From assembly GCA_950097015.1 (NCBI GenBank), contig CATNEN010000039.1, forward strand, positions 19,461,501-19,525,500: a stretch of DNA of 64,000 nucleotides, in the 5' to 3' direction. Each line of letters opens with the position of its first letter. Within the stretch, counting starts at the first letter, position 1. Shown in pieces: positions 1-26,799 of this stretch. Position numbers and translations under genes: made by a program. Under the pieces are notes generated by a model. The model worked only from the letters and a program-made list of their open reading frames with translations, made no database searches and was not told the DNA's origin. This DNA is from Macrostomum hystrix (lineage: Eukaryota > Platyhelminthes > Macrostomidae).

Positions 1-40
1 CAAAGTACAGCACTGTGTTTGCATCTTCTGCTCATTTCAG

Positions 41-2303
41 GATCAGCCAAACCAGCATCCGGAGTGAAGGATCCAGGTCTACAACTGTCATTTCCCAGGA
101 GACCCTCTCAAGCTCTGAGCAGCAGCTGCAACAGCAAGGTACGCTAATTTTGTTTGAGTTTTTTGCATCGGTTCTGTTTGCTCATATCAAAAATGGGTGC
201 AAAAAATAGCTGCAACTGTTCCACTTGTTGCACATCTGGCCCAGCTAGGCTAGGTGAAATAATGAAATTGTAAAATTATAACTACAATACTATACAAGAG
301 CTGATACCTGACCCGTTTTTTTTTACTATTTTAGCTTCTTCCCGTCAGCAAGGTAAGATGCCGAATGATCTAATCATTTTTGTTTTCCCTTTTTTAAGTT
401 TTTCGTGTATCTATTTTCTAATTTTAGTGAACATCCTGAAGGGCTCGATGACTGCCAAGACATCGGCCCAGCGCACCTCGAAGGGCAGCATCACCATCCA
501 GGAGTGCGACGGCGAGGGCAAGTTCGTCACTCTGGAGTTCACTGGCAAGAAGGTTCGATAATTGATCACAGGCTTATCCCCGCTAACCAGTTTAATAATA
601 ACAATTAAATTAATTTCAAAGCTTTCAAACACTTCAGAAGGAGGATCTGACCGACTGGACTCTGGTGCGAAATGTGGACAATGAGAAGCTGATCGTGAGG
701 TTCACACTGCCCAAGGGTACCATAATGGACAGTGAGCACAAGACCATCAAGGTAAATAGCATGCTTAAAATTTTTCTTCGATTATTTTGACTATCGAACA
801 GCTATGTCGCAGCGTTTTGATTCCAAGGCCAAATATAAAATGCTTTCGAAGGAGGAGTTCCGCATGTTTCTAAAAATAGAATTTTTCAATTATATAGACC
901 AGGGGTAGGCAAACTTATTTGCTGGCGGGCCAAAGAGAGAACCTAAAAGACGACAGCGGGCCGCATTGACTGTATAAATATGAGATAGGGAGAGATGAGA
1001 CACGGGAGAGATGAGACACGGGAGAGATGAGACACAGGAGAGATTAGACACGGGAGAGATTAGACACGAGAGAGATGAAACAGGACACTGTAGATGTCAG
1101 AAGGGGCAACGGGCCGGATTTGGGAGCTTCGAGGGCCGCATCTGGCCCGCGGGCCGGAGTTTGCCGACCCCTGATATAGACTTATAGAGTATAGACTATC
1201 GAACAGCTAGGGGGCGAGTGGGTCAGCGGCTAGCGTCGCTGCCTCGCACTCCAAAGGACGCTAGTTCGATTCTCCTTTCAAGTCACGATTAATTTCGGGA
1301 CTTGTTGGTGGGTTTGGACAGTAGCGACCGGCGGAGGTGCACCATATTTCGTGCAATCAAAGCTTGAAATAATAGCTTCGCTCCTACCTTCTGTGTGCCT
1401 GTTCTGCGTTGTGTGAGTTGTGTGCGTTGGCGCTGGGGCGTGAGACCTTGCGGGGGGTGGCTGGGGGGCGGGTGTACACCGCCGCGCGCTTTCTGGATTT
1501 CCGTCAGCGCGATTGGATAAGTGTACACTCATCACCCGCCCCCCCCTGAGGACTGATTTCTTTTCAGCCTTCCGCCCCGGCTTGGTCTGCTCTGTGCGTG
1601 TGGGGCTGGGGTGGGGGGCACTGCTGCCTATTCTGGGTGCCTCCTGCCCTCCCCGGCTGGTCTGTGCTGCTGTCTGTGGTGCCTGCTCAGGGGAGGCGGC
1701 GCGATGGGCGCTAAGCGCCTAGTTCGCCGGTCTGGGGGCGTGCAGCTCCGTCGCTTGTGCGACAAGTGCCCCGGGCCCCCCTGCAAATAGATAGAAATAG
1801 ATAGAGATCGAACAGCTATGTTGCAGCGTTTTGATTCCAAGGCCAAATATAAAATGCCTCCGAAGGAAGAGTTCCGCATGTTTCTAAAAATAGAATTTTT
1901 CAATTCACGCTTGCTTTCGCCAACATATTTCGCTTGCCCATCGCACATCGCTTACGCAGATCTGGGCCAAGGGCCAGCTGCCAGCCGACAGCAAGGATCT
2001 GGAGATGAGCGAGGCCAGCTGGGGCCTGGGCGCCGTCGTTGTCACCCTGCTCTCCAACGCTGACGGAGAGGTAAGCATGCAGTGAACCTTACAGCTCGAT
2101 TTTTAACTGATTCGGATTTTAGGAACTCCACATTGATTATAATTCGCATATTTTAATGCACTCATTAGCATATGAAAGCCGGGTCTGATAAAAAACTTTT
2201 TACTACTATATTGGACGAAATCAACAAAACCGACAACTCCAATTCGAATCATTCGCAGGAGAAGGCCACACACACCCAGAAGACAACCTACAGCACTGAC
2301 TAA
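41..2303 (+). CDS. Intermediate filament protein, 3' part with lamin tail domain (partial)
   Basis: Six exons are visible: 41-138, 335-352, 428-552, 638-751, 1960-2070 and 2259-2303 (TAA). All junctions are GT-AG and keep frame. The rod domain lies upstream of the window. The first two exons encode a Ser/Gln-rich linker. The next three encode a lamin tail (LTD) Ig-fold: 'RTSKGSITIQECDGEGKFV', 'LTDWTLVR', 'FTLPKGTIMD', 'IWAKGQ', 'SWGLGAVVVTLLSNADGE'. Protostome cytoplasmic filaments and nuclear lamins both carry this domain. No CaaX box ends the protein (it ends YSTD), so a cytoplasmic filament is more likely than a lamin. The second exon is an 18-nt microexon. The fourth intron (752-1959) holds a tandem duplication, a hAT-like MITE and a SINE. 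The 3' UTR probably ends after 2498 or 2880. Confidence 0.92.
900..1173 (+). mobile_element. hAT-like MITE with 8-bp target-site duplication
   Basis: The ends CAGGGGTAGGCAAACT and AGTTTGCCGACCCCTG are inverted. The element is flanked on both sides by atatagac (892-899 and 1174-1181). CAGGGG termini with an 8-bp duplication are typical of hAT transposons. It is 274 bp with no coding capacity. The inner part carries a 16-bp minisatellite (gagagatgagacacgg, about 980-1090), which is the reverse complement of the satellite found in introns elsewhere in the window. Confidence 0.88.
1210..1806 (+). mobile_element. tRNA-derived SINE, third family, with 12-bp target duplication
   Basis: The 5' end is tRNA-like: an A-box-like gagtgggtcagcggctagcg, then a B-box-like tagttcgattctcc. 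A GC-rich body of about 480 bp follows, ending in a gatagaaatagata tail. Flanks atcgaacagcta (1198-1209) and atcgaacagcta (1807-1818) match exactly, as expected for LINE-driven insertion. Only one copy is seen in this window. Confidence 0.72.
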
Positions 2304-2492
2304 GAAGATGTTGAAGGAAAACTGTATCCAACTAGCTGATGATATTCACTGACCGATAAACCTGCCGAGAGAAACATTTTGCGAACCAAATCGACTTTAA
2401 ATTTCTTCATAGCCTTCCTCGCCTACGCTTCATTCATTATTTAGCTAAATACTAAATACTCCTAGTTCGCTTAGTTACTAAAATATCGATTT

Positions 2493-2498
2493 ATTAAA
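2493..2498 (+). terminator. Candidate poly(A) signal ATTAAA
   Basis: ATTAAA lies about 190 nt after the filament stop. A second candidate, AATAAA, is at 2875-2880 just before the polypurine array. Which one is used cannot be told from sequence. Confidence 0.35.
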
Positions 2499-2615
2499 AC
2501 TTGTAGTAAATACTATAGACTACCCTCTTTGAAAAATTCAATTACCGACCGTAGCGGTCGACTAAAGAAGACTTGCGCAACACAAATACTTATATACTAC
2601 CGATGTCCTTATACA

Positions 2616-2653
2616 ATTCGATAGTAGCTTACTACAAGTAGCTACTATCGAAT
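2616..2653. repeat. Perfect 14-bp inverted repeat in the filament 3' flank
   Basis: Arms attcgatagtagct (2616-2629) and agctactatcgaat (2640-2653) are exact reverse complements around a 10-nt loop. A smaller hairpin with cgaccg/cggtcg arms lies about 60 nt upstream. If transcription runs to the later AATAAA, both are in the 3' UTR. Confidence 0.6.
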
Positions 2654-2959
2654 ATATTATTGTTATAGTCTCTATTATCTAAGCGCGAATTAGCTTTAAA
2701 AAAAAACTGAACTCTTTAATTGATATTAGGACTCATTAGTAATTTTCAGTCCTGTTTGGTTTTCTCTTTTTTTACTATTCGCAATGCAGAAACTTGCCAC
2801 TACTGTCAATGCGACTACTTTTGCTGTCTGAAACACAGGGACGACGAAAAGTAACTGAAAATTGGTGACAGAAGAATAAAGAGGAAACAAGCAAAAGTGA
2901 CTAGGAGACTGAGAGTGACCAAAAATGACTCAAAACAAAAAAATCCTGCCAGAGCGGAC

Positions 2960-3735
2960 AAGAGGGAAAGAGGGAAAAGGGAACAGGGAAGAAAAAGGAG
3001 GGAAGAGGGAAGAGGGAAGAGGGAAGAGGGAAGAGGGAAGAGGGAAGAGGGAAGAAGGAAGAGGGAAGAGGAAAGAGAGAAGAGGGAAGAGGGAAGAGGG
3101 AAGAGGGAAGAGGGAAGGGGAAGAGAGAAGAGGGAAGAGGGAAGAAGGAAGAGGGAAGAGGGAAGAGGGAAGAAGGAAGAGGGAAGAAGGAAGAGGGAAG
3201 AAGGAAGAGGGAAGAGAGAAGAGGGAAGAGGGAAGGGGGAAGAGGGAAGAAGGAAGAGGGAAGAGAGAAGAGGGAAGAGGGAAGAGGGAAGGGGGAAGAG
3301 AGAAGAAGGAAGAGGGAAGAAGGAAGAGGGAAGAGAGAAGAGGGAAGAAGGAAGAGGGAAGAAGGAAGAGGGAAGAGGGAAGAGAGAAGAGGGAAGAAGG
3401 AAGAGGGAAGAAGGAAGAGGGAAGAGGGAAGAGAGAAGAGGGAAGAGGGAAGAGGGAAGAGGGAAGAGGGAAGAGGGAAGGGGGAAGAGAGAAGAGGGAA
3501 GAAGGAAGAGCGAAGAGGGAAGAGGGAAGAAGGAAGAGGGAAGAAGGAAGAGGGAAGAAGGAAGAGGGAAGAGGGAAGAGAGAAGAGGGAAGAAGGAAGA
3601 GGGAAGAGGGAAGAGGAAAGAGAGAAGACGGAAGAGAGAAGAGGGAAGAGGGAAGAGTGAAGAGGAAAGATGGTAAGAGGGAAGAGGGAAGAGAAGAGGT
3701 TAGAAGGAAAAGGCAGGAGGATAGAAGGACTGACT
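2960..3735 (+). repeat. Polypurine minisatellite (gaagaggga units)
   Basis: About 770 bp are almost pure purine on the plus strand, in 7 to 9-bp units such as gaagagg and gaagaagg. Long open frames run through it on the plus strand, but they are Arg/Glu/Gly repeat translations without gene context. Confidence 0.95.
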
Positions 3736-4315
3736 AGATATTTTATATAAAAGTTTTCTTAATAATCGCATTTATCACTAAATTGTCTCATAGCTTGAGT
3801 TCTGTCTATCGAGAAATTTCCGTACAATAGAAACAAAAGAAATCAAAATTAGATTGAAAATTCAACGCGAAATCACCTGGGCACTGTACTGCATTCTGTT
3901 CAGTAAAATGGCCCCTTAATACCGTATGCACTGCTCATTTGTTGAAAGTTTAGACGATTCCATTTTCATTTCTATCTCTCTATCTCTATCTTTCTCTTTT
4001 TCTTATAACCCCACTTTTGACTGTCAACATAGTGCTCAAAAAGTGAGCAGAAATAGAGAATGCTCTCTCTCTCTCTTCACCTTTCTATTCTCGTTTCTGT
4101 CTCTCCAATTCAAGCAGAATATTTTTCTTTCGCTTTCAAAGCATTTGAGCTCAAATAATAATATATAGACGGCGTTGAAAACAGTCCAGTTGAAGCTATC
4201 CAGACCTACTGGCACACTTGACAAGCCTGCAATTTTAAACTGCTGCATTACTATTTTCCAGGAAATTTCTTAAGGTAAAAACTGATTACCCTGATAACCA
4301 TTCAATCATTTTGTC

Positions 4316-4533
4316 TCAGATTCTCATTCAGTCCCTGAGTCTCATTCAGTCCCTGAGTCTCATTCAGTCCCTGAGTCTCATTCAGTCCCTGAGTCTCATT
4401 CAGTCCCTGAGTCTCATTCAGTCCCTGAGTCTCATTCAGTCCCTGAGTCTCATTCAGTCCCTGAGTCTCATTCAGTCCCTGAGTCTCATTCAGTCCCTGA
4501 GTCTCATTCAGTCCCTGAGTCTCATCCAGTCCC
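4316..4533 (+). repeat. 18-bp minisatellite, about 12 copies
   Basis: The unit agtctcattcagtccctg repeats almost without variation and grades at its right end into the next array, which shares the word gtccctga. Confidence 0.95.
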
Positions 4534-5505
4534 TGAATCCCGAGTCCCAGTTCCTGAGTCCCTGAGTCCCGAGTCCCTGAGTCCCGAGGCCCTGAATCCC
4601 GAGTCCCAGTTCCCGAGTCCCTGAATCCCGAGTCCCTGTTCCCGAGTCCCAGTTCCCGAGTCCCTGAATCCCGAGTCCCTGAATCCCGAGTCCCTGAGTC
4701 CCGAGTCCCAGTTCCCGAGTCCTTGAATCCCGAGTCCCTGAATCCCGAGTCCCTGAATCCCGAGTCCCTGAGTCCCGAGTCCCTGAGTCCCGAGGCCCTG
4801 AATCCCGAGTCCCAGTTCCCGAGTCCCTGAATCCCGAGTCCCTGTTCCCGAGTCCCAGTTCCCGAGTCCCTGAATCCCGAGTCCCTGAATCCCGAGTCCC
4901 TGAGTCCCGAGTCCCAGTTCCCGAGTCCTTGAATCCCGAGTCCCTGAATCCCGAGTCCCTGAATCCCGAGTCCCTGAGTCCCGAGTCCCTGAGTCCCGAG
5001 GCCCTGAATCCCGAGTCCCAGTTCCCGAGTCCCTGAATCCCGAGTCCCAGTTCCCGAGTCCCTGAATCCCGAGTCCCTGAATCCCGAGTCCCAGTTCCTG
5101 AGTCCCTGAGTCCCGAGTCCCTGAGTCCCGAGGCCCTGAATCCCGAGTCCCAGTTCCCGAGTCCCTGAATCCCGAGTCCCTGTTCCCGAGTCCCAGTTCC
5201 CGAGTCCCTGAATCCCGAGTCCCTGAATCCCGAGTCCCTGAGTCCCGAGTCCCAGTTCCCGAGTCCTTGAATCCCGAGTCCCTGAATCCCGAGTCCCTGA
5301 ATCCCGAGTCCCTGAGTCCCGAGTCCCTGAGTCCCGAGGCCCTGAATCCCGAGTCCCAGTTCCCGAGTCCCTGAATCCCGAGTCCCAGTTCCCGAGTCCC
5401 TGAATCCCGAGTCCCTGAATCCCGAGTCCCTGAGTCCCGAGTCCCTGAGTCCGAGGCCCTGAATCCCGAGTCCCTGTTCCCGAGTCCCAGTTCCCGAGTC
5501 ATAGT
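4534..5505 (+). repeat. Higher-order minisatellite built from gagtccctgaatccc-type units
   Basis: Basic units of about 12 to 15 bp (cccgagtccctgaat, cccgagtcccagttc) are arranged in larger blocks. The marker word gaggccctgaa starts at 4586, 4792, 4998, 5130 and 5336, and gaggccct again at 5453. That gives spacings of 206, 206, 132, 206 and 117 bp. Minus-strand frames of 326 to 341 codons are satellite translations, not genes. Confidence 0.93.
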
Positions 5506-6230
5506 CCAGGAAAAAAAGTGTTCTAGCTGTCAAACGCCAGTTTTTCTAACACATTCGACCAATCATTAGTCCTAGCAAGTGTACCTGACAGAAAACTCCT
5601 ATTTTTTATCCCCATACGCTCCATAGACGCTTCCGCATCTCCTAGAAGTGTTTGCCATCGGACCCTCTCAAGAAATTTCGCATCTTTAAACGCGTCCCTG
5701 CCAGCACAATGCACTAAGCCTATTTTTGTGGAGGTAAGAGGCCAGTGAAGCGGGATCTGGCTCCCATTGGGATTTGAAGCTGCGCTAAGGAATTTCCCGG
5801 TCACTACCTTCCAGGTTTTTATTTTGGACCAATAGAAAAACGACCAATAGTTTGATTGGCTAATGGGAGTCTCGCTGATGACACGGGAATCCTATCTAGG
5901 GTGGGGATGTGGAGGGAGAAAGGGAGATAGGGATAGACAGTTTGGGTAAGCCGGGACAACGCTCCCCTCCTAAGCTCTCTCTCTTCCTTCATTACCTTTT
6001 TGCAAACTGCTGACCGCAGTAAGCAATATGCAATATGTCCAGCCAGACAACTGCAGGTCTTCAGGCTTATTTCTCGTTCCTTTTAACTATTTTAGGGTGC
6101 TCAAACGAGCGAATTAGAGCAGTGTTAATCCGGCAACAATTCTTTCTTAGAACCGTTTAAGAATTGCCAAAAAGTTTTTGGCAGAGTAAAAGAATAACTT
6201 TAAAATGTCCGTCTGAGCGACATACCCCCC
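5506..6230. other. Gene-free spacer
   Basis: Mixed unique sequence. It has a CCAAT/ATTGG cluster near 5828-5860. A minus-strand frame at 5523-5804 has no recognised domain and no splice partners. I see no gene here. Confidence 0.5.
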
Positions 6231-6235
6231 CACAA

Positions 6236-6355
6236 CAACTGCAGAAGCAGCAACTGCAGAAGCAGCAACAGCAGAAGCAGCAACAGCAGAAGCAGCAACA
6301 GCAGAAGCAGCAACAGCAGAAGCAGCAACAGCAGAAGCAGCAGCAGCAGAGGCAG
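6236..6355 (+). repeat. 12-bp CAG-rich minisatellite
   Basis: cagaagcagcaa-type units, about 10 copies. The plus frame reads Gln/Lys and the minus frame reads Cys/Phe. No flanking exon supports translation. Confidence 0.85.
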
Positions 6356-7315
6356 CGTCGCCACTTCACTTTCTTAATAGACATTTCGGCTGAGGTGCAG
6401 CTGTGTATTCCCAATTCTGTCCTCTCCCCCTACAGATCCCATTGCTCTCCAGGCCCTGTAGCCCACCCCACTCCGTTTATAAGGTTGAGCAGTCCAAGAC
6501 CAAGTATCTGCCAAGTGTTCTCTATTTTCTTACTCCGGACCATTCGCTATGCCACTTTGACATAAGCCGACTAAAGAAGAAAAAAAGCTCTAGTTAAAAA
6601 AAGTGAAATTTATTTCCCAACGCAAATCCGGAAGCGCGAAAAGAAGAAGACTAAAAGATACTGCAGAGCAGCTCTGGCGACTAATTTCAATGCGAAACAT
6701 AACAGCCAGCTAGGCCAGGCAAGGTAAGCCCGGTTTCTTTATAAATCGAACTGGAAAAAAATTCTGAAGTGACGAGAGATGCAAATAACTATAGATGGAG
6801 AGATTTTATAGAGGCCGGGTATATAGAAGAAAATGTACTTTTCAAACGGTGCACAGCCAGCAGCAGCATTCATTTATGCTGGACCCTGCAGCGAGGCTTC
6901 CACTGCAGATGGCTGATGGCCGGGTTCCTATTGCCCAGCCCACCTATTGCACAGGTGAAAACTGAAGGTAGACATATAGTCTGCTAGTCAGCCCATGGGG
7001 GCACAGAACAAAACTCGAAGTCTTGAAGAATTTGAATAAATTAAGCGCGCAGGCGAGGTGAGGTCAAGAATCACTCGGGTTGCTAATGTACAGTGCCGAA
7101 TAATATATTCGACTGGTGCAGATTCATTATAATCTTAGTCCATCAGTTCTGCGTAGCTGTATTGTTTGGCCTAGCAAACAGTCGTCCAATCTATTAGTTG
7201 GTTATTTGGATATTACAAGCCTTTCTGACAACTCCACTTGCCCAATCGCTTCGTCACTCAAGGCATCCCAGTCACAGCTAAATCCTGGCAGCATATCTTC
7301 GTTTTTTAAGCCATT
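6356..7315. other. Gene-free spacer
   Basis: Unique AT/GC-mixed sequence with only short frames and no recognised protein similarity. No RNA gene was seen. Confidence 0.45.
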
Positions 7316-7319
7316 TTTG

Positions 7320-8143
7320 TTCACTCTCAGCCTTTTAGTCACTCTCAGTCTCTCTCAGTCACTCTCAGTCACTCTCAATCACTCTAGGGCACTCTCAATC
7401 ACTCTCAGTCACTCTCAGTCACTCTCAGTCACTCTCAGTCTCTCTCAGTCACTCTCAGTCACTCTCAGTCTCTCTCAGTCACTCTCAGTCACTCTCAGTC
7501 ACTCTCAATCACTCTCAGTCACTCTCAATCACTCTCAGTCACTCTCAGTCACTCCCAGTCACTCTCAGCTTTCTAGTCACTCTCAGTCACTCTCAGTCAC
7601 TCTCAGTCACTCTCAGTCACTCTCAGTCACTCTCAGTCACTCTCAGTCACTCTCAATCACTCTCAGTCACTCTCAGTCACTCTCAGTCACTCTCAGTCAC
7701 TCTCAATCACTCTCAGTCACTCTCAGTCACCCTCAGTCACTCTCAGTCACCCTCAATCACTCTCAGTCACTCTCAGTCACTCTCAGTCACTCTCAATCAC
7801 TCTCAGTCACTCTCAATCACTCTCAGTCACTCTCAATCACTCTCAATCACTCTCAGTCACTCTCAGTCACTCTCAGTCACTCTCAGCTTTCTAGTCACTC
7901 TCAGTCACTCTCAATCACTCTCAGTCACTCTCAATCACTCCCAATCACTCTCAGTCACTCTCAGTCACTCTCAGTCACTCTCAGTCACTCTCAGTCACTC
8001 TCAGTCACTCTCAGTCACTCTCAGTCACTCTCAATCACTCTCAGTCACTCTCAGTCACCCTCAGTCACTCTCAGTCACCCTCAGTCACTCTTAGTCACTC
8101 TCAATCACTCTCAGTCACTCTCAGTCACTCTCAGTCACTCTCA
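7320..8143 (+). repeat. 10-bp minisatellite actctcagtc
   Basis: About 80 copies, with occasional aatc variants and a duplicated block marked by cagctttctagtcactctc at about 7566 and 7885. A 345-codon plus frame through it is a Ser/Leu/His/Gln satellite translation. Confidence 0.95.
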
Positions 8144-8149
8144 AAATTT

Positions 8150-8690
8150 GTAATTTGTAAATGCCAATACTTGCTGTGGTTAGATCCTAAATCATTGTTG
8201 TCTTTAGAAGCGAATAGTTTTCTAGGAAGGAAATCGTAATGGGTTTCGAGTAGACTGCGTAAATATTTAGTTTTCAAAGGCTTTTCGGCTCGTTACAGAC
8301 CTTATTCTTCGCACATCATTAATAACACCGACGCGTTGCTAACCTAGCGTCGGTGTGTTTTTGTCTATTTTTTTTCTCTGATCAGACGAACACGGTACGG
8401 TTGGGGATGGGGCCAGCTAGGCAATGCTTGCCTCCCTCCTTCCCAGAATCCAATTTGCAAGTCTTGTCGGAATCCTCATAGCCTATGCTTGTTTTGGAAG
8501 GCCTGTCAGCCAAACTGGCCTGGATTATCGCCTTGGTTCCGACCGCGTTGCTTCAGAATATAGTTTTTAAATTTTATCTTTTTAATTTAGTCAAATTTGT
8601 TTGCAATCAAAATAAAGTTTATTAGATAAAAAATTAGTTCATATTTTTAGGTGCGTTTCAAAAAGCGATTTTCCATTGCACTACAGGTCT
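8150..8690. other. Gene-free spacer with a 10-bp hairpin
   Basis: The arms acaccgacgc (8325-8334) and gcgtcggtgt (8347-8356) form a perfect stem with a 12-nt loop, followed by a T-rich run. It does not match the histone stem-loop consensus. No gene was seen. Confidence 0.45.
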
Positions 8691-8692
8691 CT

Positions 8693-9365
8693 ATATGACT
8701 CTGACCTGTTAGACACAGTGTGACTCTGACCTGTTAGACACAGTGTGACTCTGACCTGTTAGACACAGTGTGACTCTGACCTGTTAGACACAGTGTGACT
8801 CTGACCTGTTAGACACAGTGTGACTCTGACCTGTTAGACACAGTGTGACTCTGACCTGTTAGACACAGTGTGACTCTGACCTGTTAGACACAGTGTGACT
8901 CAGACCTGTTAGACACAGTGTGACTCAGACCTGTTAGACACAGTGTGACTCAGACCTGTTAGACACAGTGTGACTCTGACCTGTTAGACACAGTGTGACT
9001 CGGACCTGTTAGACACAGTGTGACTCTGACCTGTTAGACACAGTGTGACTCTGACCTGTTAGACACAGTGTGACTCAGACCTGTTAGACACAGTGTGACT
9101 CTGACCTGTTAGACACAGTGTGACTCAGACCTGTTAGACACAGTGTGACTCTGACCTGTTAGACACAGTGTGACTCTGACCTGTTAGACAGGGTGAGACT
9201 ATGACCTGTTAGACAGGGTGAGACTATGACCTGTTATAGGCAGGGTGAGACTATGACCTGTTAGACAGGGTGAGACTATGACCTGTTATAGGCAGGGTGA
9301 GACTATGACCTGTTAGACAGGGTGAGACTATGACCTGTTATAGGCAGGGTGAGACTATGACCTGT
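8693..9365 (+). repeat. 23-bp minisatellite upstream of the CUB gene
   Basis: Units carry gtgactctgacctgttag followed by acaca. Near 9185 the array switches to a variant with gtgagactatgacctgtta, sometimes with an extra tagg. It ends about 190 bp before the CUB gene start codon. Confidence 0.95.
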
Positions 9366-9463
9366 GAATTTGGGAATTCTCATCATTGCGTAGTCGAGTT
9401 TGAGTTGCAAAAATTTACTGGTGTAATTAAATGCTCAACTATGCTCTGAATTCGCTAATTTTC

Positions 9464-9465
9464 AG
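9464..9465 (+). promoter_or_regulatory. Candidate 3' splice site before the CUB gene start
   Basis: ttcgctaattttcag ends 89 nt upstream of the ATG at 9555. It could receive a 5'-UTR exon or a trans-spliced leader. No upstream exon was recognised. Confidence 0.4.
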
Positions 9466-9554
9466 CCATTTCGCTGGCATTGCTGGTTCAATCGTCAAGG
9501 TCAACTATTATTTAATTCGCCTTAGCACCTTAGCAACGCCTTAGCAACAGACTC

Positions 9555-26799
<17,245 letters not shown>

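Larger units (their letters stand above)
795..1902 (+). repeat. Direct duplication of about 100 bp inside the filament intron
   Basis: The stretch beginning tcgaacagctatgt and ending in agaatttttcaat occurs at about 795-891 and again at 1808-1902 with a few substitutions. The MITE (900-1173) and SINE (1210-1806) sit between the copies. A third partial start of the unit precedes the SINE at about 1193-1209. This reads as an old tandem duplication later split by two insertions. Confidence 0.8.

Noticed and set aside
2897-3737. Arg/Glu/Gly frames of about 260-270 codons
   Set aside because: Polypurine array read in two overlapping frames; no splice or start context.
4508-5533. Minus-strand frames of 326-341 codons
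   Set aside because: Higher-order minisatellite translation; several frames are open at once.
5523-5804. Minus-strand 93-codon frame
   Set aside because: No recognised domain, no splice partners, and no sign of codon bias like the real genes.
6164-6565. Gln-rich plus-strand frame of 133 codons
   Set aside because: Driven by a 12-bp CAG-type array; flanks show no exon signals.
7116-8153. 345-codon Ser/Leu/His/Gln frame
   Set aside because: 10-bp array; any frame is open.
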